DNA from: Halichondria panicea
Lineage: Eukaryota > Porifera > Demospongiae > Suberitida > Halichondriidae
Length of the DNA: 64,000 bases
Direction: 5' to 3'
Assembly (NCBI RefSeq): GCF_963675165.1
Contig: NC_087392.1
Span: 3,803,442-3,867,441, forward strand
The translations under genes and the position numbers were made by a program. Shown in pieces: positions 12,326-22,829 of the stretch. The notes beneath the pieces are model-generated. The model had not been told where the DNA came from and did no database searches. It saw only the letters and a program-made list of their open reading frames with translations. Numbering within the stretch: the stretch's first letter is position 1; every line of letters starts with the position of its first letter.

Positions 12326-15300
12326 CTATACTTGTACCTGACTAGTCAATGGTTGAGTTTCTGTTGCATCTGCGTCACTCTCTGCTGAACTTTGACCTCC
12401 AGTGGTGACCACACCCATCTCTACGTGGCCGCTGATTGACCTTGTTTTGTACGTCACGCCATCGCCAAGACTGAACAATAAAATGTGATACGCAGCCATA
12501 GTATTAATGAACACAAGACATACTTGTGGTAGGCTATACAAAACGAGAAGTCTGGATCATAAAATATCTTTTAAGTGTTGATCAGAACAAAAAACAGGTG
12601 TATCAAAATCTTTGATCCTCTCAATTGAATGTGACAACTTATGCCAAGATAATATAAATGTAACAGACCTTGTTGCGACTGGCAGCATGGCCAAGAGGAA
12701 GTTGGAACCAAACACCTCACGAAGGTTCTCCTTGAACCCGAGGAAGTAGAGACGTCTGTCTACACCTTGCGCCACACGAGGTGGTTGCATATTCTCTGCC
12801 AGTATGTGCGTGTGGGGGAGGGTTTAAGTCACGTTGATATCCTAAAACTTAAGCAGGCATTGGCAACTAAAAATCAGGCTTGTTAACTTTAGAGGCAAAG
12901 TACGGTACGTACGTACACGTAAAACATATGAACATGTGCAATAGAAAATTAGGGCATGGTTATAGTAACACTTACCTAGTGTTGTCTTGTTGAACAGAGA
13001 AAGATAGGTGTGGAAGACCAGCAGGGAGAGAGAGGAGAGGCCAAACAGTGAGCACACAATCATGCAGAAAATGACGTTGAATTTGTCTGATGAGTGGTCC
13101 TTCACTGTCCCGTGCTGCAAGAAGTCACATAGGGATACCAATTGACACACATGCAATTTAAACTCAGTAGACAAGCACGCACACACATGCGATAGACACG
13201 CAGTGTACTTGTGTACATGCACATATTAACAAGCTAAGAAGTTCTACTATGCTGTTGTCGAGCAACTTTCGAGGGAAAAATATTTCAACTGCAAAGATGT
13301 ACGCATGCGTGTTGAATAGTGGGACTTCCCGTTTCATGCAAAAACTATATCCATGATGAATATAGCTGAATATAGCCATAGGCATTTCGCGAAATTTATA
13401 CCCTTCACTATATACCTGATGAAAGGAAAGCCATTGACACATGTACATTGTACACTGCATGTGATACCTCATCATTAGGGAAACATAGGGGTTACATGGT
13501 GACGACGCATAGAACAGCTCTTATAAGTGTATTATCAAAACGTGCTTATACAATCTTGTGTATACGCACAATCGTTATGAACAATACATGCAGTAGAACT
13601 TCGTCATTAAAGGCTGTCATTTGTAAAACTTATACAGTAACGCCGTGCTGATGCCTCGTTGGGACCAAAGCTATACGACACGAGCTACTATATCAGATTT
13701 TTACATTGGTGCAAAAGTGGGAAATGATCATTGCTAAAAATGATACCAAAAGTTCAAAGCCCATACAATTAATGGGTTCTGCATGAAACAACTAAGTGCG
13801 GCTTTGCAGCTCTTTTCTCCCTCTTGCAGTTACCAATAGCTAGTGTTCTAGTGCAGAGCTAGCAGTAGCAACTGGCATTGCAAGTAAGCAAACCTAGCTA
13901 TAACTTGAGAACGAAGCGGCAAACATAGAAGCCTATAGATCAAAGCTCTTACTTGACTTCATAGATCTTGAGCAGCTGTAGCAGTCTACACACACAGACA
14001 CACAAGCACACTACCGTATACCTCACTGCGCATGCACACTCGAGGCATAAAAATAACATTTAAGGTGCCATTCACACTGTCTATTTTTATATAGTCATAA
14101 AGTGCAAACGCATGCTTACCCATGCCTTGATGAAGTCCCAGGCTCCTGTAGTGGCTACCCACACACACAGCACCACAGTGTAGAACAGAAACAGCACAAA
14201 GAACTTATAGTTGGACCAACCAACACAGTTGTTAACCCTGTTGGGGCACAGGAAAAGTGATGACTTAGGACAGTGGCACAATAAACGCTATGCTTACCAC
14301 GGGCAATGGTGGTCCATCTTCAAGACACACCTACACACGTTTGTGTTAGCAGAAAATTGTAAATAATCGAAAATGACAGATATGGTAACTGAGAGATTGT
14401 GGTAGTCAGTTGTACGTATAATATCAAACAGTGATAATTTCATTAGCCCAATTCAGTGGCATAAAACACTACAGTGAAACCTCGTATCAGACTGATTCTA
14501 CGTGTAGTTATTCAATAAGACGGTTACATTACTTTACTTTACAGTGAGAGAGTACATAATTATGTGTATCAGTGGTTTCATTGCTAGTACAGAGCTCGCA
14601 CACCTGTTACACATGGAGCAGTGGTGGGTGCGGTCTGGCTTGAGGAGGTCACAGCCGTCACAGTAACGCACATTTCCACTCCTGGAACACTGCTTCACAG
14701 GTAGATCTTGAGCCAGCTGTTTCAGTAGCGTTTGGTCATCATCCTATGGGGGGGGGGGGGGGGGGCATTGAATTCACAATTTGAGCACAATTGTCTATAA
14801 CAAGCGGCACTAAAAATACAAAGGGTTTAAAGATATAAGGGATTAAGGCCACAAAGAGTCAATATCTTGTGTGGTTGATGAGTTTAATCGTGCACTGCAA
14901 TGATCATACAGACACAAACAGAAGCATATCCTCATGGTTACCATGTCATCCAGCCTGTCCAGCTGAGCCTCTGTTAGTTTAAACTGTATGATAGATATAG
15001 CAAAATAATTATTGAAAACTCTTCTGATCAGAAAAAGCAATCATACATGTATGACTGTGCATGTACTGAATGTGTACACTGTATTAGGTGCAACTTGCTG
15101 ACTTAAATGCCTGCCAGCTGTCGAGTATCATTAGCTACATGTCCGTCCATATTATGAGCTATATAATTATTATATATATATGCTTAAAATGTACATGCAT
15201 GTGTACACATACGCTAGGAATGACACACCACAAGCATATAAATTCACTGCATTAATAATTATTTATTATTATGCTATTACAGGGGAAAGGGGGGATACCC

Positions 15301-16637
15301 GCCCCCTAAAATTTGCATTCAGATAACTAGTTGTATGACTGAGAATGCAAAGGCAATCCCCAAACCCACCAGAATTCACCTAAGAGAGGGCTAACAAAAT
15401 ATTGACTTAATACGTACCTAAAAGAGCAGTTACTAATGGTAACTTGCCTCTGGGTTCCCCTAGCCGGTGACGCACTCCGTGCCCCTTATTTTCTCCCTCT
15501 ACTTCCAAAATTCTGTATGACACCCTATACCATATTGCTAGAATGCTTTGCGAGTATCAAACATATGCAAACTTTGATGAATTCGCAACGTTAAACCTAA
15601 ATTAGTACTGGTAAATACACACGATCCTTGCCAGAACGCAATACAGTAGAACCTCGATTATTCGGCCCTCCATTATCCGGAACCTCGATTATCCGGCTTG
15701 GCAGTTTTCTTGTTATCAGATCAGAAAATGTGGCGTGTCCCTCAAACGCGCATGCGCGTTGCAGCTGTTACCATGGAGACATGCCTGCTTATCTTCTGCG
15801 CATGCGCAGACAACCATGTGGCACTGCTGTTTATCAATAAAGTGGGTGGATCAAGGCGTGGTTTATCTATTCGATTATCCGGCATATTCACTTATCCGGC
15901 CTGCTGTCCGGATAATCGAGGTTCTACTGTAGCAAAAGGTCAATTTTTCTGCTGATTTGGTTCATTCGCAAAGGTTTTTCATCAGCAAAATATTCTAGTA
16001 ATACAGTGTTAATAATGGGCAAGTGGCGCAGCGCTTTAAATATGTGCATGCAATGTATGTAACTTACCTGCTCTGGTATTGGCTTGTGAGTAGTAAATAT
16101 GGTTCGTAGGTACGATGTTAGTTGCAGGGCAAATATTACGTGAGCACATGCTATAAAGAACACTGTGAAAAAATGAACAAGCTTTGAATTAAATAGACTC
16201 TTAAGAGTTTTACTGTATATAATATCCATGCCACTAGAAACTCCACTAAAGCAGCAGAAGAGTATGTAAATGGCACAGAAATAAATGGAGTTTAATTGAC
16301 CACATTGCATTGTAGACTATGTATTAAAGGAGAATCCTAAACATCGTATAAAAGTTGCCCAAATTTCCCTCACCACTGACAATGGTGTTGACTATAGGAG
16401 ACCCTTTTGGAAATGTTCCTAAAGAAAAATAGACGACAGATTACAAACGAAAGATCGAGATAGGTTTACAATTATAATGAATAGCCACATACCTGATATG
16501 TTCATGACATACACATACACATAGTAGCCCCAGACAAGCACTATCGCCACAAATAGGACAGGTATCCAAGCCAAAACTCTGATCACTGATCTGCCAGCTC
16601 TAACACAGGTAGTACCCAGTCTTAGTCTAAGAGACAT
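12326..16637 (-). CDS. ZDHHC2/15/20-type palmitoyltransferase, complete, 10 exons, 342 residues
   Basis: Exons, 5' to 3' on the minus strand: 16637-16493, 16418-16374, 16162-16068, 14983-14942, 14743-14604, 14330-14298, 14237-14120, 13114-12976, 12795-12669, 12470-12326. All have GT-AG borders, the phases agree, and the sum is 1029 nt, exactly 343 codons with TAG at 12328-12326. The protein transfers palmitate to cysteines of membrane proteins. Seen: TM1 (VLAWIPVLFVAIVLVWGYY), TM2 (FFIACAHVIFALQL), a zinc-binding CRD (VRYCDGCDLLKPDRTHHCSMC, then [20 protein letters not shown]), TM3 (VLFLFYTVVLCVWVA), TM4 (FCMIVCSLFGLSSLSLLVFH), a C-tail with FGSNFLLAMLPV, then SLGDGVTYKTRS. I chose the start at MSLRLRLG because it precedes a basic N-tail and TM1. 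The last exon could be spliced at GTACAAG instead of ending at TAG; both end near the same place. Confidence 0.94.
14746..14766. repeat. Poly-G tract beside ZDHHC exon 5 acceptor
   Basis: An uninterrupted run of about 18 G on the + strand (C on the transcript) lies only a few bases upstream of the exon-5 acceptor. In the pre-mRNA it acts as a pure polypyrimidine tract. Its length is likely unstable and hard to sequence. Confidence 0.9.
15528..16006. mobile_element. MITE family A copy split by a later insertion
   Basis: The left part (15528-15643) and right part (15930-16006) together match the copy at 10930-11134, with TACCATATTGCTAGAATG and AATATTCTAGTAATACAGTG ends. A second element interrupts it at a TA. 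It lies in the ZDHHC intron between exons 3 and 4. Confidence 0.9.
15644..15929. mobile_element. Tigger/pogo-type MITE nested in family A MITE
   Basis: The element starts CAGTAGAACCTCGATTAT and ends ATAATCGAGGTTCTACTG, and is flanked by TA on both sides (15642-15643, 15930-15931). CAGT.GAACCTCG.TTATCCG ends with a TA target duplication are known for Tigger/pogo Tc1-mariner elements. The left end carries the AACCTCGATTATCCGG block twice. Length 286 bp; no transposase. Confidence 0.92.
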
Positions 16638-17370
16638 GTTTCTAATGTAGCTAAAAAAGCGCATCAAGCTATTATGTTTTCTCTTTTAATTAATAACCAT
16701 AATCGGTAAAGATCACTGACGATACTGGTATAGCCACGCCCACCTATTACTAAGGAACCACGCCCATCTCAAATAAATCAACTCATCAGAATGATGTTAA
16801 TTAACTAGAATACTAGTCTTTGTTTCAATTTTAAATGTAATTTTAGTGCACCGAAACACTTCTGACAAACTTCTCTAATACAACTTTAGTTCATTTAGAG
16901 AAAGTACCTGAGGGTGATTTCTTAGCAAACGGCGACACTTTATGCTGTTCCTGCTGTGTTTAATATAGTTAAGTTGCAGGGAACACCTTTTTTCATCTAT
17001 GTCTATCTATTTCAAATGCAGAATCAGAGCTAGAGTGATCATCAGGTACATACATGTGAATATGCGTAGGCGGTATAACTGAGTCATAGTGACGTTCTGC
17101 ATTTTCTTCTCAACACGGCAGCTTGCCAGTCCCTTTCTCCCGAGAGAAGGGGAGTGGTTTCCAGTCTAGGTATAAGTATGTACAAGACAAAAAGGGGATA
17201 CAGAAATAACCTACTAACGAATAGAAACCACAATAAAAGAACAGTAATACAGTTAGTCATCACAAAACAATGAATCTAATTACAGTTCATTACAATTCTC
17301 TGGAGATCTCTCAATGATTAGTTTAAACACGAACACAACGCCTTGAATAGTTCAATGTCACTTCCGCTTT
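16638..17370. other. Upstream region of the ZDHHC gene; no coding seen
   Basis: This is the likely promoter region of the minus-strand ZDHHC gene. I see no clear TATA box. The distal part (about 17100-17370) may be 3' LTR or tail of the decayed gypsy element to its right, but I could not match it to the left-end material near 21850. Confidence 0.35.
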
Positions 17371-17377
17371 CTGGTTT

Positions 17378-18060
17378 CGCGTCTTGTTTAGGTGTCTTCT
17401 GGTGGTAGTTGTCTTGGCATCACATCAAGATCTTCCGAGTCCCGTGGTCGACTTGGCCGCTTTTTGGTCTTCTTCCTATCCGTCTTCTTACCACCAGTCC
17501 ACGATTGATCCTCATTGACGTGGCCCGGCCTACCATCTTCGATTGTCTTGAGCGGCAATATTCCAAGCGTTAGTTGTCCGGTCTGTATCCACGTGCATAC
17601 TTAGTCCTTGAGTCTCGACCAACTCTTGATCACTCCTGCTGGGTAAATGATCACCCCAGTCATGCTTCTTGGTCTTGCAGCGTTTAGCAATCAGAGCAAT
17701 CAGTGTTGAATTAAATTTCTCAACCAGGCCATCGGTTTGCGGGTGATAACCGAATGTGACGTGCGTGCCACCCAAACAAGACTAAGTGTAATTGCATTCA
17801 TGATGGTCCGAGGGGATCTGCCCTCCAAGACCCAGACCACCGTTGTCCAGCTTGCATTCAGGAACAGGGCATCTTCACAGTCTGGACTGACGCTAGTAGA
17901 CCAGTCGTATGGGATTGGTTCGATTTGGCAGAAGCCTAGGCGTAGACCAGCCGTTCTAAACACAGCGGAGAGGTGGCTGAGGTGATCTCGAACGTGTCGG
18001 ACACCACAAGAATATCGTCCAAATAAACAAAACAACTTCAAGTCCGGTCTGCATTAATCG
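17378..18060 (-). mobile_element. Ty3/gypsy remnant: integrase tail and RT fragments
   Basis: On the minus strand, HVTFGYHPQTDGLVEKFNST (around 17770-17640) is the conserved end of a gypsy integrase core, followed downstream by a basic tail with KKTDRKKTKKRPSRPRDSED. Upstream (18041-17800) are shifted pieces with HLSAVFRTAGLRLGFCQ, typical of the RT palm-to-thumb region. Frames change repeatedly and most of the pol region is missing. It belongs with the minus-strand pieces at 18913-19380 and 21390-21835. Confidence 0.75.
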
Positions 18061-18118
18061 CTGGGGCATTAAAAAGCATTCGCCAGATCCAGAAATAGTC
18101 CAGGATATCATCAATCCG

Positions 18119-18240
18119 GTATTCATTGCACATGAATGCAGTATGGATGTGGGTTAATGTACACAACTTAATTGTGTGGTTCCACCTATAGCCTCAACCT
18201 GCTATAGGTTCTACCACATACATTCATGTGCAATAAATGG
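18119..18240. repeat. Foldback repeat, about 120 bp
   Basis: ATTCATTGCACATGAATG (18121-18138) is nearly the inverse of CATTCATGTGCAATAAAT (18221-18238). The inner blocks TGTGGTTCCACCTATAG and CTATAGGTTCTACCACA are imperfect inverses. It looks like a small MITE inserted in the gypsy remnant. Confidence 0.7.
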
Positions 18241-18912
18241 AACCCCATGCACACATTAACTTTACTGAATCGTTTTCTTTGCTATACTAGCTAGCTAACT
18301 GCCTAACTGCAGCAAGATCAGAAGAGAAGGGGTGGGGTGCTCAGCTTTGTATACTTGCTTGAGCACCCCTAGCACCCCCCTGGCTACGCCCCTGTATCTT
18401 TACACGTTCAGTGGTCCGATGAACATTGAGCATTACAATCCTCGGTACTTACGCTATTGGGACTACCTGTCGGAATCGTTGACTACTACTTGGTTCAAGA
18501 ATCGACTTAGTTATCCAGGTCCACTTGGCACCTACCCCGTAGAGTACTTATATATCTTCGTGACGCACTGCAACATCTCTCGGGGCACTGCAGGGCCCCT
18601 TGGGCTTTGTCCTGTGTCAACAATCACCGCTTTACACAGCTTGCAGCTATCGATGCATAATTCGGTATAAATCGTCGATAATAACCACTCAAGCCTAAAA
18701 ACGACCTTACTTGTTTCTTGGTCCTTGGCACAGGGAACATATTCACTGCTTCCAGTTAGAGGCTTCTGGCCTAACACAACCATTCCTGACCACATGACCA
18801 AGATACACACATTCTCGCATCCCGCTTTGACGGCCTCCTCAAGACCTACAAATACCTTTTCCGTTCAGGTTTCGGAAAATGACAACATCATTCAGAAAAG
18901 CCGCACAAAAAC

Positions 18913-19380
18913 TTAGACCCGCCACCACTGAGTCCATAAAAAGCCCATGGGAGAGCCAGCATCAGGAGAGGAGGAACTTGCCCTTGGCCAAATCCAGGGT
19001 TGAAATAGTAGGTCAATGAGGTCATCGATACGGGGCATTGGGTAGGCATCCGTACGCAATACAGCATTCAACTTTCGATAATTGATGCCAATCGGTGAGC
19101 TCCATTGACTGACTGAGGGCACAATTACTCCTGCCTCTTCAATTTCCGCCAGCTTGGGGAATCCAGTAAGTGGGTTGCCGTATTGGTTGTGCCAACCACG
19201 AGTGTGCTGTCCTTCCGGGTGCCTTGCTCCATACTTACTTGGGCCATCGTCATGCCTGCAATCGTTTTCCCAGACATCAATGTCTTCCCCCTTTGGGGTA
19301 TCACCACAAATCCGACAAAATCACTCGAATAGTATTTTCTCAGCATGTTCACGTGGAAGATTCGCTTGGGTTGCTACACC
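18913..19380 (-). mobile_element. Ty3/gypsy remnant: protease-linker and RT N-terminus
   Basis: The minus strand reads PSVSQWSSPI, INYRKLNAVLRTDAYPMPRI and DDLIDLLF, which are classic fingers/palm motifs of gypsy reverse transcriptase, with a short deletion between SSPI and INYRKLN. The upstream minus-strand frame to about 19352 shows VGTTNTATHLLDSPSWRKL and may be linker. No catalytic box is present here. Confidence 0.75.
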
Positions 19381-19381
19381 C

Positions 19382-20622
19382 AAGGCCATTTTTCGAAGAT
19401 ACGATGTGAACGAAGAAACCTATAGGAGACGGTTTCGAACAGGTTGAAGGAGTGCGACACCGTGCGAGATGCGATTGTGTTGGATTCATTACCAGAGCAA
19501 GTTAGGGTCTGGGTCCAAGAAAACAAACCAAAAACCAGCGAAGCGGCAGCTCAACTAGCAGATAACGCCCAACAGATATCCAAACCGAGGCCACAAGGCA
19601 CGGAATTGTGGAGTTAGAGTGGAGGCTGAGAGGGATCTACGGTACCTGTTTCACGTGTAATTAGAAGGGCCACTACGCACCCAACTGTCCCTCAAAGGCG
19701 AACCTTCTGTGTAGAGTAATTTCCAGGGCGAATCGGAACTGATTCAGCACACGGTGGAGCCGAAGCCTGGAATCTTCCAAACAGGAGGACACTGGATGTA
19801 CTAGTACGAGAAGATTTAGTCCCAGCGGAAAAGTTATTGGAAGGCGATTCGATTACGATATGTTGTGCCCACGGGGATACGGTGGTGTACCCCTGGAAAT
19901 GGAGGCAGCTGGGACATTGCCACTATCAATGTTGATGGGTACTGATGTACCAGTACTACTACTATCACTTGTTGCGAACAAACTGGGCGACTGCGTTATG
20001 ACAAGAGAGCTCAAGATCGAGAAGAAGCCACTGACCGACGCAACGAAGAGGAGTCTGGAGTACGTCCAAATACGGTGTTGACAGATAGCTGTGAAGAGTT
20101 CGATGATAGAGAGAAGAGTATATTGACTAGAAGTGGAAAACGTGCCCAACGCAACCTATCGACGAACCTATGGAAGAAACGAAACGAGTGTGTCTCCAAC
20201 AGGAGGATGTGACTCTTGAAGATACACGGAAGGCTGCGGATGTACACTCCGTTTTAATGGGTGATGGGTTCTTCAAGAGACGTTGGCTTCCTCGAGGTAG
20301 AGACGAGGTGGAACAGCCGTTGAAGTACCGACCCGAGGTGCTGAAGCTAGCCCCATTTGCTGGCCACCTGGAGCGAGATAAGACTGTGAATCAGATTAGT
20401 CAGAGATTTTATTGGCCCACGATGTTTGCCGATGTGCGGAGAGTGGTGAAGAAGACTGCTCCAAGAGGGCGAGTGAAGGTACCAATGGTTCACCATTCTG
20501 AAGGATTGCAATGGACATTGTGGGACTTGGTTATCTGCGACTATGCCACCCGGTTCCCAGAAGCTATCCTGATGAAGTCTAGTGATGCAGTACGTGTTGC
20601 TGCAGAGGAACTGCTCGTTTAA
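19382..20622 (+). mobile_element. Ty3/gypsy remnant on +: gag, CCHC knuckle, integrase pieces
   Basis: Several + strand frames carry parts of one polyprotein: EETYRRRFRTG, then DAIVLDSLPEQVRVWVQENK and AAQLADNAQQ (gag), KGHYAPNCPSKA (CCHC remnant near 19665), LSMLMGTDVPVL (protease/linker), QISQRFYWPTMFADVRRV (integrase H2C2) and VICDYATRFPEAILMKSS (integrase core). RT and RNase H are missing. The orientation is opposite to the flanking fragments, so at least two elements or an inversion are involved. The integrase ends at a TTAA where a MITE is inserted. Confidence 0.78.
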
Positions 20623-21119
20623 GGTTAGGGTATTGTGATCACTCATGAAATTCTGTCAGCTTTTTCTCTTTTGCAGGTTCAAAGAAGTCTGCTGTACTTA
20701 TATTGTATGATGATCAACTCTATTACTATTGTTTTGTGTAAGAATGCCAAGATGCATGAATGAGCATCAAAACCGCAAGTATATAGACTATTTTTTGCGT
20801 CAATTTATAAGAGCAGTAAGTACTTTCAGCAAGCTTTATTGGTATCTATATGTAGCTAAGTACGGGCCAGACGAAGAGATATTCGTTGTAAAACTTCATA
20901 CGGGCAAGTAAAAGCTAAGAGTAGACGGTAAGTATCTAAAAATACGCTTGATCTTCTGAGGCTAACTCCAACCAGATTGACTTTTTTCAAAATTTCTCTT
21001 CGTCTGGCCCTGCCCCTACCTTTCTTTAATTGGATAGAGCCCTCAGTTGAAGATTCCCAGGTTTATCCATGCTAACATACTCCATAAATATCGCGGGGGC
21101 GAAACAAAATACCCTAACC
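20623..21119. mobile_element. TTAA-flanked MITE inserted in gypsy integrase
   Basis: TTAA (20619-20622) precedes GGTTAGGGTATT, and AATACCCTAACC precedes TTAA (21120-21123). The unit is 497 bp, with inner inverted blocks GGCCAGACGAAGAGA and TCTCTTCGTCTGGCC. A TTAA target duplication with purine-rich 5' ends suits Kolobok or piggyBac-type elements. Gypsy integrase sequence is found on both sides. Confidence 0.85.
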
Positions 21120-21360
21120 TTAATGTTGTTGTACCGAATACCGTATCACCCACAGCGATTCAATAAAACCCTGAAGTCCATGTTGAGAAAGGCGGCTATA
21201 TCCAAAGGGACAAGATACATATCGGGAGGTCGAACAGTCGGATTTTCCCTACGGTCGGACAGTCCGAGGGCCCTTAGATGTACACAAAGAGATGTGGGAG
21301 GATACAAGTGAGAGTATTGTCCGATGAAGAAGTTGGTGGCCGAGGATGCCCAACAGCGAT
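21120..21360 (+). mobile_element. Ty3/gypsy integrase C-terminal fragment, continuing across the MITE
   Basis: Immediately after the MITE the + strand reads PYHPQ and RFNKTLKSMLRKAA, then in another frame a stretch like RGPLDVHKEMWEDTSESI. These are the usual end of a gypsy integrase. Part of the core between the two halves is absent, so deletion preceded or accompanied the insertion. Confidence 0.75.
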
Positions 21361-21389
21361 GGTATGACTCGTATTGAAGTTGGAGAACA

Positions 21390-21835
21390 GGTGTTGCCGA
21401 CGGAGCTGATTGTAGCTTACTTACCAGACAGTTGAGGAGAGCAAGCTTGAATACCCAACGATTCGCCGGTACATCATAAACAGACATTAGTCGTTCGAAA
21501 GTCACCTCAATGTCGTCTGCATCCGTGAGCTTGGAGACCCTCGGATCCCGGGAAGTCGCCATCCGTTCACCGCCGCCCTCACCGTGTGCTCCTTCTGTCT
21601 CACATTTCTTCATCTCTCTTGGCTTAGTCTGAACTCTCTCGTAAGCTTCTAGAAGGGCATTTCGCCTGTCTCCGTTTGACTTTAACTAGCGGTCGCCTCG
21701 ATCGTCAGTTTGTGTCCTGCCTTTGTATACTGTTCCTCTCCGAGTTCTACCAGACATCCACTGGGTGAGTCTAACCAACCGCAGACAGTATCCCACCGCT
21801 GCCACCAATATGTAACCGAGTGATACAGCTACTTT
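21390..21835 (-). mobile_element. Ty3/gypsy remnant: leader/PBS and gag N-terminus
   Basis: On the minus strand TTGGTGGCAGCGGTGGGAT (about 21808-21790), just after TCGGTTACATA, looks like an LTR end plus a common gypsy primer-binding region. Downstream, RDPRVSKLTDADDIEVTFER and VYDVPANRWVFKLALL (about 21560-21430) are gag N-terminal motifs. The frame then decays. Confidence 0.65.
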
Positions 21836-22170
21836 AAAATCAGCTCATATGTAAATAGAACAGTCACAAGAACACGGAAACTAATGCTCACAAAAGAACT
21901 AACACTCAGTCTCTTACACTCCACGAGGTCACTACAAAAATACAACTTAACACAATAACAGTTCGCTCGACAGCGGACTCCACTATCTGTTATCCGGTAG
22001 GGCACGGAGGACTAACAACAATTTGAGTTGGTGTTCAATATTCCATCCCTTAGTGCCTCGGTGTGGGCGTTGTGCCATTAATAATGATTCACTTTCGGTG
22101 GGTGGGCGTTCCTCACATCAACTTCTCTTGGTTCGACAAATAATAGTTGGGGGTTCTGTTTCCGTATCCA
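21836..22170. other. Probable LTR-derived or spacer sequence
   Basis: It lies outside the putative gypsy leader and may be its 5' LTR, but no second LTR copy was found in the window. No gene is seen. Confidence 0.3.
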
Positions 22171-22174
22171 TTAA

Positions 22175-22825
22175 GGGTGCTGGCCCACCTATGCTGTTGC
22201 TAAGGAAAACTAACTATGAAACTGCTGCCAGTAGAGACATGGGTCCTTTACTATACTTAAAAGCACTATCCTACTAGTGCCTACCTCAAGAATCAAGAAG
22301 AAATATCACCCAGAAGAGGTACAGCAAGCCATTTTTAGTGAAGAGCTAAAAATGGTTCCGCTTAGAAAACCACTAGTGCTAGGGACTTGGTTTTTATATC
22401 GCTGTTTGAAACGCTTTTCAATATTACAAAACGTTTTTTTAGAAACATCCTGTGTTGTTCACTTTTTTGCTGTGACACCCAGTTTAGAAAAATCTAGACC
22501 ACTCTGTATTTTGTTAACATGACATCATGGGTTAACTATGCTAAATATAGGCCCTATCCTGCACGTGGAACTCCAGATCGGACGTTTTAACGCTTACCGT
22601 CTACTGTAATCGCTAAATAGTTCGCAAATAAAAGCCACGCCCCCAAATGATATTGCAGTAGTACAGTCAGTAGTACAATGTACATGCGAGCACAGCCACA
22701 ACTAATGAGATATAAAGCACACGCAGTGATTGTAAACATTGCGTGTGCAATTATTGTTATTGCAGCCATACTATCTGCATTCTTGTGGTTAAATGTTATC
22801 AATTTGTTACTATGGGCCAGCACCC
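22175..22825. mobile_element. TTAA-flanked MITE, 651 bp
   Basis: GGGTGCTGGCCCA (22175-22187) and TGGGCCAGCACCC (22813-22825) are perfect inverted ends, each bordered by TTAA (22171-22174, 22826-22829). No transposase ORF is present. Terminal GGG and the TTAA duplication recall Kolobok. It differs in sequence from the TTAA element at 20623. Confidence 0.9.
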
Positions 22826-22829
22826 TTAA

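Noticed and set aside
12842-13475. Two long minus-strand open frames around ZDHHC exon 8
   Set aside because: They read through splice donors into introns; the exon model with matching phases explains the coding part.
17100-22020. Matching LTR pair for the decayed minus-strand gypsy element
   Set aside because: Compared 17150-17370 with 21835-22020 by eye and found no convincing direct repeat.
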